Shown here one piece after another: positions 26,496 through 33,969 of a DNA stretch of 64,000 nt. How positions within the stretch are numbered: position 1 is the first letter of the stretch; the number at the start of each line of letters is the position of its first letter. The notes under the pieces were generated by a model. The model had not been told where the DNA came from, ran no database searches, and saw nothing but the letters and a program-made list of their open reading frames with translations. Location of the stretch: NCBI RefSeq assembly GCF_004363075.1, contig NZ_SNYN01000002.1, positions 1-64,000 of the forward strand. The letters are read 5' to 3'. The position numbers and the translations under genes were made by a program. The stretch comes from Actinorugispora endophytica (GTDB lineage Bacteria; Actinomycetota; Actinomycetes; Streptosporangiales; Streptosporangiaceae).

Positions 26496-28667
26496 ATGCC
26501 CGCACGTCCAACGACCGTCCAGCTCAGGGCCGCCGGTGTCGGCCTCGTCGTCGACCTGCCCGCCGACGGCCCGCCCGTCGTCCTGCACTGGGGCGCCGAC
26601 CTCGGCGCCCTGGACGACGACGGCCTGGCCGGGCTGCGGCTGGCGGCCGCGCCCGCGGTGCCGTCCAGCGCCCTGGACGAGCGCTGGTCCCTGTCCCTGC
26701 TGCCGGGCGAGGCGGACGGGTGGTCCGGGCGCCCCGCCCTGCGGGCCCACGTCGGCGGCCGCGCCGTCCTGCCCCGCTGGACGACGACGGCGGCCGAGGT
26801 CCGCGAGACGGCGGACGGCGCGCGGGAGGCCGCCATCCGCTGCGAGGACCCGGCCGCCGGCCTCGCGGTCGACTCGACCCTGCGCCTGGAGGCGTCGGGC
26901 CTGCTGCGCGCGCGGCACGCCCTGGTCCGCGACGTCGACGCGGAGGGCGTGCTGGACCTCGCCGGGCTCGACGTCCTGCTCCCGGTGCCCGCCGACGCCG
27001 TCGAGCTCCTGGACCTCACCGGCCGCTGGTGCCGGGAGCGCTCGCCGCAGCGACAGCCCTTCCACCACGGCACCCGGCTGCGCGAGTCCCGGCGCGGCCG
27101 CACCGGCCACGACGCGCCGCTGCTGCTCGCGGCGGGCACGGCGGGCTTCGGGTTCGGCCACGGCGAGGTGTGGGGGGCGCACGTCGCGTGGAGCGGCGAC
27201 CACGTCCACCTCGCGGAGCGGTTCGCCGAAGGCGCGGGCCAGGCCGCCGGGGTCCTGGGCGGCGGCGAGCTGCTGCGGCCCGGCGAGGTCCGGTTGGGGC
27301 CGGGGGAGTCGTACCGGACGCCCTGGACCGTCCTGACCTGGTCCGACCAGGGACTGGACGGCGCCGCGCACCGCGTCCACCGGTGGCTGCGGTCCCGTCC
27401 GGGACATCCGGCGTCCCCGCGCCCGCTCGTCCTGAACACCTGGGAGGCGGTGTACTTCGACCACGACGCGGACCGGCTGCGGGCCCTCGCCGACGTCGCG
27501 GCGCGCGTCGGGGTCGAGCGGTTCGTCCTGGACGACGGCTGGTTCCCCGGCCGCCGCCACGACCGGGCCGGGCTCGGCGACTGGGTGGTGGACACCGGGG
27601 TCTGGCCCGACGGGCTGCACCCGCTGGTCGACCACGTCCGGGCGCTCGGCATGCGGGTGGGGCTCTGGGTGGAGCCCGAGATGGTCAACCTCGACTCCGA
27701 CCTCGCCCGCGAGCACCCGGACTGGCTACTGGCGGCCCCCGACCGGCTCCCCCGCGCCTGGCGGCACCAGCACACGCTCGACCTGGGCCGCCCCGAGGTC
27801 CGCGCCTATCTCCTGGAGCGCCTGGGCGCGCTGGTCGCCGAGTACGGCCTGGACTACCTCAAGTGGGACCACAACCGGGACCTGCACGAGGCGGTGCGCG
27901 CCCCGACCGGCGCGGCGGGGGTGCGCGCGCAGACGCTCGGCGTCTACGCGGTGCTCGACGCGCTGCGCGAGCGCCACCCGGGGCTGGAGGTCGAGTCCTG
28001 CTCCAGCGGCGGGGCGCGGGTGGACCTGGGCGTGCTGGAGCGCGCCGACCGGGTGTGGGCCAGCGACACCAACGACGCCCTCGAACGGCAGCGGATCCAG
28101 CGCTGGACCCAGCAGCTGCTGCCGCCCGAGCTGGTGGGGAGCCATGTCGGCCCGCCCGTCGCGCACACCACGGGCCGCACCGGGGACCTCGCGTTCCGCT
28201 GCCTGACCGCGCTGTTCGGGCACGCCGGGCTGGAGTGGGACCTCACCTCGGCGGGGGAGGCGGAGCTCGCCGTCCTGACCCGGTGGAGCGCCCTGTACCG
28301 GGAGGTCAGGGGGCTGCTGCACAGCGGCGACGTGGTCCGTGCGGACTCCCCGGACCCGGGCGCGTGGACGCACGGCGTGGTCGCCGCCGACGGCTCGGAG
28401 GCGCTGCTGGCCTACGCGCGGCTCGACACCTCGCCCGAGGCCCAGCCGGGACGGGTCCGGCTGCCCGGCCTGGACCCGCGCCGCCGCTACCGGGTCCGCG
28501 TGCGCGACGAGCTGTCCCCGCGCGCCCGGGGCGAGGCGCCCCCGGCCTGGTTCGACGGCCCCCCGCCGGTGCTCGGCGGAGCGGTGCTGGGCCGGGCGGG
28601 CCTGGCGATGCCGGTCCTGGACCCGGGCGCCGGCGTCCTGCTCCACCTCACCGACGCGGGGACGTGA
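26496..28667 (+). CDS. GH36 alpha-galactosidase
   Basis: 723 residues. An N-terminal beta-sandwich leads into the barrel (VLDDGWFPGRRHDRAGLGDW), with the nucleophile Asp458 in LKWDHNRDL and the acid/base region SDTNDA at 523-528 after CSSGGARVDLG. It hydrolyses terminal alpha-1,6-galactose from melibiose or raffinose sugars. No signal peptide, so it acts after import. The ATG at 26496 is chosen for its GGAG; a GTG at 26466 is less likely. It closes the transporter operon. Confidence 0.95.
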   Translation: MPARPTTVQLRAAGVGLVVDLPADGPPVVLHWGADLGALDDDGLAGLRLAAAPAVPSSALDERWSLSLLPGEADGWSGRPALRAHVGGRAVLPRWTTTAAEVRETADGAREAAIRCEDPAAGLAVDSTLRLEASGLLRARHALVRDVDAEGVLDLAGLDVLLPVPADAVELLDLTGRWCRERSPQRQPFHHGTRLRESRRGRTGHDAPLLLAAGTAGFGFGHGEVWGAHVAWSGDHVHLAERFAEGAGQAAGVLGGGELLRPGEVRLGPGESYRTPWTVLTWSDQGLDGAAHRVHRWLRSRPGHPASPRPLVLNTWEAVYFDHDADRLRALADVAARVGVERFVLDDGWFPGRRHDRAGLGDWVVDTGVWPDGLHPLVDHVRALGMRVGLWVEPEMVNLDSDLAREHPDWLLAAPDRLPRAWRHQHTLDLGRPEVRAYLLERLGALVAEYGLDYLKWDHNRDLHEAVRAPTGAAGVRAQTLGVYAVLDALRERHPGLEVESCSSGGARVDLGVLERADRVWASDTNDALERQRIQRWTQQLLPPELVGSHVGPPVAHTTGRTGDLAFRCLTALFGHAGLEWDLTSAGEAELAVLTRWSALYREVRGLLHSGDVVRADSPDPGAWTHGVVAADGSEALLAYARLDTSPEAQPGRVRLPGLDPRRRYRVRVRDELSPRARGEAPPAWFDGPPPVLGGAVLGRAGLAMPVLDPGAGVLLHLTDAGT

Positions 28668-28706
28668 CCGGCGCCGCCCCGGGGAACCGGTCCGCGTCGT
28701 GCCCCT

Positions 28707-28770
28707 CGCCGATCGTGACCTTTCCGGGGGTTCAGAAGCGGTCGAGACCCCGGAAAGGTCACGATCGGCG
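28707..28770. terminator. 23-bp perfect hairpin after GH36
   Basis: Arms 28707-28729 and 28748-28770 are exact complements (CGCCGATCGTGACCTTTCC and on), with an 18-base loop. It lies 40 bp past the alpha-galactosidase stop. The same hairpin, with altered bases, recurs at 30228-30295. Confidence 0.7.
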
Positions 28771-28790
28771 GGTGATAAGGGGGTTCCGGC

Positions 28791-29118
28791 GCGGGGGTGT
28801 TCGGGCTCTGTCGGGTCGGGGTTCGCTCGGGGGCCTGGTTACAACGGGCGGCGACGGCGGATGGGGCCGGGGCTCGCGCGTCCCCGCCGGACGTCCGTGA
28901 CGCGGCGGTTCGAGGGCCGGTTCCGCCCTCGCTCGGAATGATCTTGGGCTTTCCGCCCTTTCCGGCCCCGAAACGGGCAGAAAGCCCAAGGCCGGCAACG
29001 AGACCCTCACGCAACGGACATGATGGGCTCGGCCTCGACCCTCACTCGCCGTCGCTGCCCGCCGTCACAGGTCCCGAGCGGACCCTGCTCCGACAGAGCC
29101 CGAAACCCCCCGCGTCGG
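28791..29118. repeat. Composite inverted-repeat element
   Basis: About 75 bp at each end are imperfect inverted copies of each other: the left end reads, inverted, as GACAGAGCCCGAA preceded by CCCGAGCG, and the right end (about 29046-29118) carries the same blocks in direct order. Inside, CTTGGGCTTTC (28943-28953) pairs with GAAAGCCCAAG (28980-28990). The right-hand portion recurs at 50100-50268. No open frame in it is convincing. The form is that of a non-autonomous palindromic element, but no transposase or target duplication was identified. Confidence 0.6.
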
Positions 29119-29125
29119 AGCTTTC

Positions 29126-29290
29126 CTAGAAGCCGCCATCCTTGAGGTCACACAGGAACGACGCCCAAGCGGCGGGCGAGTACTCGATGTGCCCCAGCTC
29201 ACGGTTCTGGGTGTCGCGCACGAGGACAATCTCGCCTTCGGCGACCTCCACGCAGCTACCGGACGCGGCACTGTAGGTGCTCTTGTGCCT
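29126..29290 (-). pseudogene. DUF397 protein remnant lacking a start codon
   Basis: Reading from 29287 to the TAG at 29126 gives a recognisable DUF397 domain: HKSTYSAASGSCVEVAEGE, then VLVRDTQNRELGHIEYSPAAWASFLCDLKDG. In this frame no ATG, GTG or TTG lies between an upstream TGA (about 29386) and the domain, so either the first codons were lost or an unusual start is used. DUF397 proteins normally sit beside an XRE regulator; here the upstream neighbour is a different HTH protein whose stop overlaps the frame. Confidence 0.65.
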
Positions 29291-29783
29291 AGTGGGGGTC
29301 GGGGTTCTGCCGGTTCTGCCAAGGCAGGGCGGGGCGGCGGCGGTCCGACCCGCTTCCCTTGCCGGGGCGGCTGTTCCACATCAGCAGGAGGTCGCGGACG
29401 TGGTACCTCGCGCGGGGGTACCAGCGCTGCCCGTCGACGGTGTCGGGCAGGGTGTCGGGGCGGTGGTCCTTGATCTTGTTGATCGTTCCCGTGTTAACGC
29501 CGAGCAGCGCGGCGAACCCGCCGAGGGTGACCTGCTTGCCCAGGTCCTCGTCGGGCAGCTCGACCGGGGCGGGGCCGCGGGGCTTGAACCTTTCGAGCTT
29601 GGCCGGGTCGTACAGGTTGTTTCCCGTCCCTCCCCCTTTTCCGGCATCCCCCTTGCGGCGCCGCTCGGGCTCGGGGAAGTCGGGGTAGTGGCGGCGCATC
29701 GAGTGCATGACGTAGTCGTAGCTGTAGCCGCACTGCTGGGCCCACTCCTTCAGAGTGATCAGCTCGCCGTCTTCGGGGGACAT
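29289..29783 (-). CDS. Small two-HTH DNA-binding protein
   Basis: 164 residues. The N-terminal unit (ITLKEWAQQCGYSYDYVMHSM, about 8-28) and a second unit (VTLGGFAALLGVNTGTINKI, about 85-104, followed by WYPRARYHVRDLLLMW) both look like excisionase/MerR-type winged helices separated by a Lys/Gly linker. GGAGG stands 6 bases before the ATG at 29783; the long upstream extension of the frame is not credible. Such proteins act as regulators or excisionases in accessory elements. The target is unknown. An AT-rich dyad lies just upstream. Confidence 0.65.
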   Translation of the reverse strand: MSPEDGELITLKEWAQQCGYSYDYVMHSMRRHYPDFPEPERRRKGDAGKGGGTGNNLYDPAKLERFKPRGPAPVELPDEDLGKQVTLGGFAALLGVNTGTINKIKDHRPDTLPDTVDGQRWYPRARYHVRDLLLMWNSRPGKGSGSDRRRPALPWQNRQNPDPH

Positions 29784-30227
29784 GGGAACCTCCGGAACCC
29801 GGACATCGATATTGATTAATTGTATTAACTGAAGGATGAGGGCTTGGTCGAGTGGCCGAACGTGGGCACGGGCCTCCGGCACGACGGATTCCTGGAGCCA
29901 TCGGGGCCGACCGGGTGAACAATTCGCGGGTGGAAGCGGTGTCGTGGTCGACGCGACGGTGGTCTCACCCCTATCGCCCCCGATCGGCTGGCGGGGCCGC
30001 GAAAGGCGTCGCGGCACCTGATCACCGCCGAAGTCCCGCCGGGAGACCAGGCCGGTTCCGCGGTCCACGTTCCCGTACCGAGAGACGGAACCACTGATGC
30101 CAGGAGGAGACAACCGCAGAGCGGTTCCTGTCCCGCCACCGAACCGGAAGACGTCCGCCTCTGGCGAGACGATCTGGGCGGTGCGGAATGGGTGCGAACC
30201 GGTCCTCCGGAAGAACGTGCCGTTTCT
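29784..30227. other. Gene-free accessory stretch
   Basis: About 440 bp. Apart from the AT-rich dyad next to the HTH gene I see no gene, RNA or repeat. The open frames lack ribosome-binding sites and family resemblance. Confidence 0.5.
29816..29828. promoter_or_regulatory. AT-rich dyad upstream of the HTH gene
   Basis: TTAAT-TGT-ATTAA is a perfect dyad inside an AT-rich patch that stands out in this GC-rich DNA, 33 bp before the HTH start. It could be the core promoter or an autoregulatory operator. Confidence 0.45.
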
Positions 30228-30295
30228 CTCGCCGATCTTGACGTTTCCGGGGTCTCGACCGCTTTCGAGACCCCGGAAAGGTCAAGATCGGCGAG
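30228..30295. terminator. 31-bp hairpin, second copy of the 28.7-kb stem
   Basis: Arms 30228-30258 and 30265-30295 pair with a single mismatch around a 6-base loop. The core (CGCCGATC-TGAC-TTTCCGGGG) matches the hairpin at 28707-28770. Its base coincides with the start of the 249-bp repeat, so it is probably the original terminator of the GntR gene, now cut off from it by the inserted cassette. Confidence 0.7.
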
Positions 30296-30543
30296 GGGAA
30301 TGGCGCGGACGTTAGCTGGTCAGGGTCAGTTCGAAGGTGTAGCGGGACGCGCGGTAGACGTGGGAGCCCGCTTCGACCACGCGGCCGATGTCGTCGTAGA
30401 CGGTGCGGTCCATGGTGAGAAGCGGCGCGCCGCGGGCCTCGCCCAGGGCGCGGGCCTCGGCGGCCGTCGCGCCGCGCGCGCCGATGCTCTGCGAGGCGAT
30501 CTTCAGGTTCACCCCCGCGGCGCGCAGCAGCGTGTACAGCCCG
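30295..30543. repeat. 249-bp direct repeat, left copy
   Basis: Matches 33721-33969 with one visible difference (T at 30301, C at 33727). It holds the last 77 codons of the GntR regulator gene, minus strand. With its partner it brackets the three-gene cassette. Confidence 0.9.
30312..30543 (-). pseudogene. 3' fragment of the GntR/UTRA regulator gene
   Basis: The frame from GLYTLLRAAGVNLKIASQ to the C-terminal LTS and TAA is identical to the intact gene at 33738, but stops matching at 30543. Beyond the junction the frame runs into unrelated sequence (an in-frame ATG at 30557 adds only MRAS), so no DNA-binding domain is present. It is a leftover of the duplication that accompanied cassette insertion, not a functional regulator. 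Confidence 0.88.
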
Positions 30544-30601
30544 ATCGAGGCGCGCATCGGGTCACTGCGCCAGTCATACGACCGGTAAGCGCGCCATGCC
30601 G

Positions 30602-30642
30602 GGCAGGTCCTGTGAGGCTCTGGGCATCTCAGGGGACCTGCC
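30602..30642. repeat. Imperfect hairpin at the left cassette edge
   Basis: GGCAGGTCC (30602-30610) pairs with GGACCTGCC (30634-30642); a further TGAG/CTCA pairs inside with offset bulges. It lies between the duplicated GntR end and the cassette promoter. It could be a recombination end or a terminator; nothing decides between these. Confidence 0.4.
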
Positions 30643-30692
30643 ACAGGGCGCCGGTCACGGATCGGTGCCCCGTTCCGCTGTGTCATCGCAGA

Positions 30693-30733
30693 CTGGGTAT
30701 TTTCTGGGCTTAATCGCTGGGCATTTTCTGGGC
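30693..30733. promoter_or_regulatory. Tandem repeat in the cassette promoter
   Basis: CTGGGTATTTTCTGGGC (30693-30709) and CTGGGCATTTTCTGGGC (30717-30733) are 17-base copies with one difference, spaced 24 bp. Each is itself internally repeated (CTGGGN...CTGGGC). They end 19 bp before the first cassette gene, suiting an operator for a cassette-specific or host regulator. Confidence 0.55.
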
Positions 30734-30752
30734 ATCATGTTTCACTGGTCGC

Positions 30753-31667
30753 ATGCCCCATGAACCCCCCAACCTCGACGACGAGTTCTTGCGCTCGTCG
30801 TTGGCGTCGTTGCTCCGTAAGGGCCTACCCGTGGCCACGGGGAAGGCTGACCCCTCCCTGTTGTCGCTGCGGGCCGTCCTGGTGCGCGCGGTCGACCCTG
30901 CCGACACCGCATCCCGTGTCGCGGCACTGAACGCGGTCCTCCGTACGCTGCTGCTGCGCTTCGACGACGCGCGTTACGCCGAGGCAGTGCGAGCCTTGTT
31001 CGGCCTTTCTCCAGGGAAAGCCGGGACCACGCTCACCCAGCGTCGAGAAGCCGCCGCGAAGGCCTGCGGGCACGATGTCGACCACTTCCGAAAGCGCGTC
31101 GAACCTCGACTCGTCGAGCGGCTCGCGTGGATGTTGTGGCAGGACTCCGAACAGTTCCGCGCGGTGCCAGCCGCCGCGCCCCGACTCACCCTTGCCCCGA
31201 AGAACATGCCGACCCTTCCGGCTGATGTATTCGCCTGGGAACTCGCCGAACACGAGACGCAGCTCTCGCGCGTGTGGGCTTCGCTCTACGCCCTTCGCGC
31301 CGAGTTGCTGACCCTCGACCGTATGGCCGCTATGGGTGCCGACCGGCAAGAGGTCATCCGGCAGGCCGTCACTTCGGCATGGCGGTATGGCGTTCTCCGA
31401 GCCGATGTCGACGACTACCTCGACGCCTACCCGTCCGGGGGGTTCGGCGCGCTCGCCGACGCTTCTCCGGACGACCTGGTCGCGCTCGCCGGATGGACGC
31501 CATCTCTAGGTACCGACGCCGTCGACAAGCTCACCCACGCCGGCCGAACCCATCGCGACCGCGACGGCTTCGTTATCGCCATGCGCGCAGAGGTTGCTCT
31601 CGGTAACGCCTGGGCGGCCCCGTGGCTCGATCGGCGCATCACCACTGACAAGGACACGACAGCATGA
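30753..31667 (+). CDS. Cassette protein 1, unrecognised, helical
   Basis: 304 residues, no signal peptide or membrane span, predicted largely helical. The clearest block is residues 93-128 (TLTQRREAAAKACG, DHFRKRVEPRLVERLAWML), a pattern I associate with uncharacterised actinobacterial proteins, possibly HTH-like. The C-terminal half is rich in Ala and Asp with no motif I know. The ATG at 30753 lacks a good ribosome-binding site. Its TGA overlaps the ATG of the P-loop gene by four bases, so the two proteins are made together. G+C is lower than in the flanks. No function can be assigned. Confidence 0.72.
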   Translation: MPHEPPNLDDEFLRSSLASLLRKGLPVATGKADPSLLSLRAVLVRAVDPADTASRVAALNAVLRTLLLRFDDARYAEAVRALFGLSPGKAGTTLTQRREAAAKACGHDVDHFRKRVEPRLVERLAWMLWQDSEQFRAVPAAAPRLTLAPKNMPTLPADVFAWELAEHETQLSRVWASLYALRAELLTLDRMAAMGADRQEVIRQAVTSAWRYGVLRADVDDYLDAYPSGGFGALADASPDDLVALAGWTPSLGTDAVDKLTHAGRTHRDRDGFVIAMRAEVALGNAWAAPWLDRRITTDKDTTA

Positions 31668-32266
31668 CCACTTCCCAGAACGATCGGCTCGCCGCAGCGA
31701 TCGAAGCCGCCCAGAACCAGCCGCCGCGGCGGTTTGTCATCACTGGTGGCCCCTCGGCTGGCAAGGACGACGTCATAGCCGAGCTGATCCGACACGGCAT
31801 CCCGTGTATGGAGACCGAACCCGGACGCGAGATCTACCGCAAGCATCGGCAGCGTCTCGGCCGACACCTTCGTACCGAAGACCGGCGAGAGTACGCCGCC
31901 GAGGTTCTCGAAGCGTTCATCGCCGAGTTCGAGGGGCACAAACACGGGTTTCGGTTCTACAACCGCGGAATTCCGGACTCTTACGGCTGGGAACGCTTCT
32001 TCGGTCTGGCGCCGACCATCCAACTCGAAAAGGCGAACCGGGTCTACCGGTATGACACTGTGTTCGTGCTCGACCCCCTCGACACCTTCGAGGATCCCGA
32101 TGACATCGTGTGGGCGAAGGAACGCGAGATCAGGCGCGTTCACGAGCTGATCGTGCAGGGCTATTACGACGCCGGGTACGAACCGACCTTTGTTCCCGCC
32201 GAGTCGGCCGAGTACCGGCTCGACTACATCCTCACGAACGTGCGCATACCCAAGCCCCAGAGGTGA
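31664..32266 (+). CDS. Cassette protein 2, AAA_28-like P-loop NTPase or kinase
   Basis: 200 residues. RRFVITGGPSAGKDDVI (22-38) is a Walker A in which the Ser/Thr after the lysine is Asp35, followed by another Asp; GKD variants occur in some nucleotide and sugar-phosphate kinases, usually with S/T next. FYNRGIPDSYGWERFFGL (98-115) corresponds to the DRG-x-PD segment of AAA_28 proteins. RYDTVFVLDPLDTFEDP (128-144) is the likely Walker B region. It overlaps cassette gene 1 and is 4 bp from gene 3, so the three form one operon. A small-molecule or RNA kinase role is inferred from fold only. Confidence 0.75.
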   Translation: MTTSQNDRLAAAIEAAQNQPPRRFVITGGPSAGKDDVIAELIRHGIPCMETEPGREIYRKHRQRLGRHLRTEDRREYAAEVLEAFIAEFEGHKHGFRFYNRGIPDSYGWERFFGLAPTIQLEKANRVYRYDTVFVLDPLDTFEDPDDIVWAKEREIRRVHELIVQGYYDAGYEPTFVPAESAEYRLDYILTNVRIPKPQR

Positions 32267-32270
32267 CATA

Positions 32271-33719
32271 GTGTCGGCTTCCCCCCTGCTGATCTCGCCC
32301 AACTCGGTCCTGGCGAATGCCCTACTCCGGTCCATCGACATGCTGCGCCCCCGCGTACACGCCATGCGCCCCCGGCGAATCGAGTTCGTTGTCGGTACAC
32401 AGATCAACGGCGCCCCGCATCTGGGGACGAACCTGGTTCAGACGACGGCATTCCTACTTGCGAAAATCGCCCGACGCGAGTTTCCGGTCGAGACCTCGGT
32501 ACGCTTCGGTGCCCTGGACAACGCGCCGTACGAGGTGATCCTCGACCCCGAGACCCACCACGCCTACCAGGCCACGTACTTTCACGCCCTGGGCAAGGCC
32601 GGCGTCGATGAACTGATCGACACCTATTACCGGGCGTTCTTCGACTCCCTGTCGGAAGCGACGGCGACGGATTACGCGCTGGAGACCTACACCGACCAGC
32701 AGTCGAGCCCGGCGTTTCGCGCCGAGTTCCTCCGCACTCTTGAGCGCCTCGACGAGATCCGATGGTGGTTGGCGCCTTCACACGGGGTCGTGCACGTCCG
32801 GGTGCCCTGCCCCCAATGCGGCTGGGCGGAGAAGCGCGCCGACCGGACAAAGCTCGTGCACCTGGACGAAGACGGAGCCCGTTTCGCTGCGGTCTGTCTC
32901 GACCACGGTCCTTATGAGATCGACGTCGATCCCGAGAACAGGACCTACGTCGACTTGGCCACCCTGTATCGGAACCTGGTCAAAGAGCGCTTGCTCATGC
33001 GTGGCAACGACACGCTGTACGTGATGCTCAAAGGCGGTGACTGGGCGTTCGGATGTCAACTCGTCGACGGTGCCCTCGGCGCACTGGACGCTCCTGGGAC
33101 GCGCATGCCGATCCGGATCTTCACACCCCAGGTACTCGCGCCCACGGGCGCGAAGCTGTCCAAGTCGTTGTTGCGCGACCGTGGTAAGGACGCATTGCCG
33201 ACCGACGTCGAACCGTGGATGATCGACACCACCCAATGGCCGAGGGACACCGATCACTACGTCGACGCGCTGTTGTGGCTTGTCGGCGAACTGCTCACCG
33301 ATCCGAAGCACTTCTTCCGAAGCTTCACCGTCAAGGAACTGGGCCGAATCATGACCAACCGACCCGCTGACCTTGCGCAGCGTCCCCGCGCGCACGAGAT
33401 GGGTATCTACAAGCGGTACTTCGACCTGATCGCCTCGGGCGAGAAGACGACCGAGATCAGGGTCGACGACTCGTCGCGCAAGCGGTTGAAGGAAGGCGAC
33501 CTTCTCCGCTTCAAGTGCCGTGACGAGGAGGTACTCACCCGGATCACCAGGATCGCCCGGTACGCCGACTTCGACGAGATGTTCGAGCACGAGCCGGTAT
33601 CGTCGGTCAACCCGACCGCGTCCCGCGAAGACCAGCTTCGCAACATCCGGGAGATCTACCCGCCCGAGCGCGAAGCCCTGGGGGTGGTCGCGATCGGGAT
33701 CGAACTCGTCGGTTTGTAG
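32271..33719 (+). CDS. Cassette protein 3, class I LysRS-like protein fused to ASCH domain
   Basis: 482 residues from a GTG with AGAGGTGA before it. Residues 35-345 look like the catalytic part of a class I lysyl-tRNA synthetase: a HIGH-like GAPHLGTN (48-54), a zinc ribbon (C180/C183, C209/H212), KGGDWAFGCQL (254-264) and a KMSKS-like GAKLSKSL (293-300). The helical anticodon-binding cage of true LysRS-I is missing; instead 376-481 is an ASCH domain (YKRYFDLIASGEKTTEIRV, LKEGDLLRF, PPEREALGVVAIGIEL), a PUA-related RNA-binding fold. Its stop is one base from the right direct repeat. It probably aminoacylates or adenylates something other than standard tRNA; untested. Confidence 0.8.
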   Translation: MSASPLLISPNSVLANALLRSIDMLRPRVHAMRPRRIEFVVGTQINGAPHLGTNLVQTTAFLLAKIARREFPVETSVRFGALDNAPYEVILDPETHHAYQATYFHALGKAGVDELIDTYYRAFFDSLSEATATDYALETYTDQQSSPAFRAEFLRTLERLDEIRWWLAPSHGVVHVRVPCPQCGWAEKRADRTKLVHLDEDGARFAAVCLDHGPYEIDVDPENRTYVDLATLYRNLVKERLLMRGNDTLYVMLKGGDWAFGCQLVDGALGALDAPGTRMPIRIFTPQVLAPTGAKLSKSLLRDRGKDALPTDVEPWMIDTTQWPRDTDHYVDALLWLVGELLTDPKHFFRSFTVKELGRIMTNRPADLAQRPRAHEMGIYKRYFDLIASGEKTTEIRVDDSSRKRLKEGDLLRFKCRDEEVLTRITRIARYADFDEMFEHEPVSSVNPTASREDQLRNIREIYPPEREALGVVAIGIELVGL

Positions 33720-33720
33720 C

Positions 33721-33969
33721 GGGGAACGGCGCGGACGTTAGCTGGTCAGGGTCAGTTCGAAGGTGTAGCGGGACGCGCGGTAGACGTGGGAGCCCGCTTC
33801 GACCACGCGGCCGATGTCGTCGTAGACGGTGCGGTCCATGGTGAGAAGCGGCGCGCCGCGGGCCTCGCCCAGGGCGCGGGCCTCGGCGGCCGTCGCGCCG
33901 CGCGCGCCGATGCTCTGCGAGGCGATCTTCAGGTTCACCCCCGCGGCGCGCAGCAGCGTGTACAGCCCG
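33721..33969. repeat. 249-bp direct repeat, right copy
   Basis: The functional copy: it forms the 3' end of the intact GntR gene and begins one base after the cassette's last stop codon. See the partner at 30295-30543. The near identity implies a recent event or ongoing homologous exchange. Confidence 0.9.

Noticed and set aside
30097-30315. 72-residue plus-strand frame near the hairpin
   Set aside because: No ribosome-binding site; half of it translates the 30228-30295 hairpin.
30312-30686. 124-residue minus-strand frame as a working short regulator
   Set aside because: It is the C-terminal third of the GntR protein plus unrelated sequence, without a DNA-binding domain.
28668-30752. Integrase, transposase or tRNA gene to explain the accessory interval
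   Set aside because: Looked for catalytic motifs and cloverleaf structures on both strands; none found.
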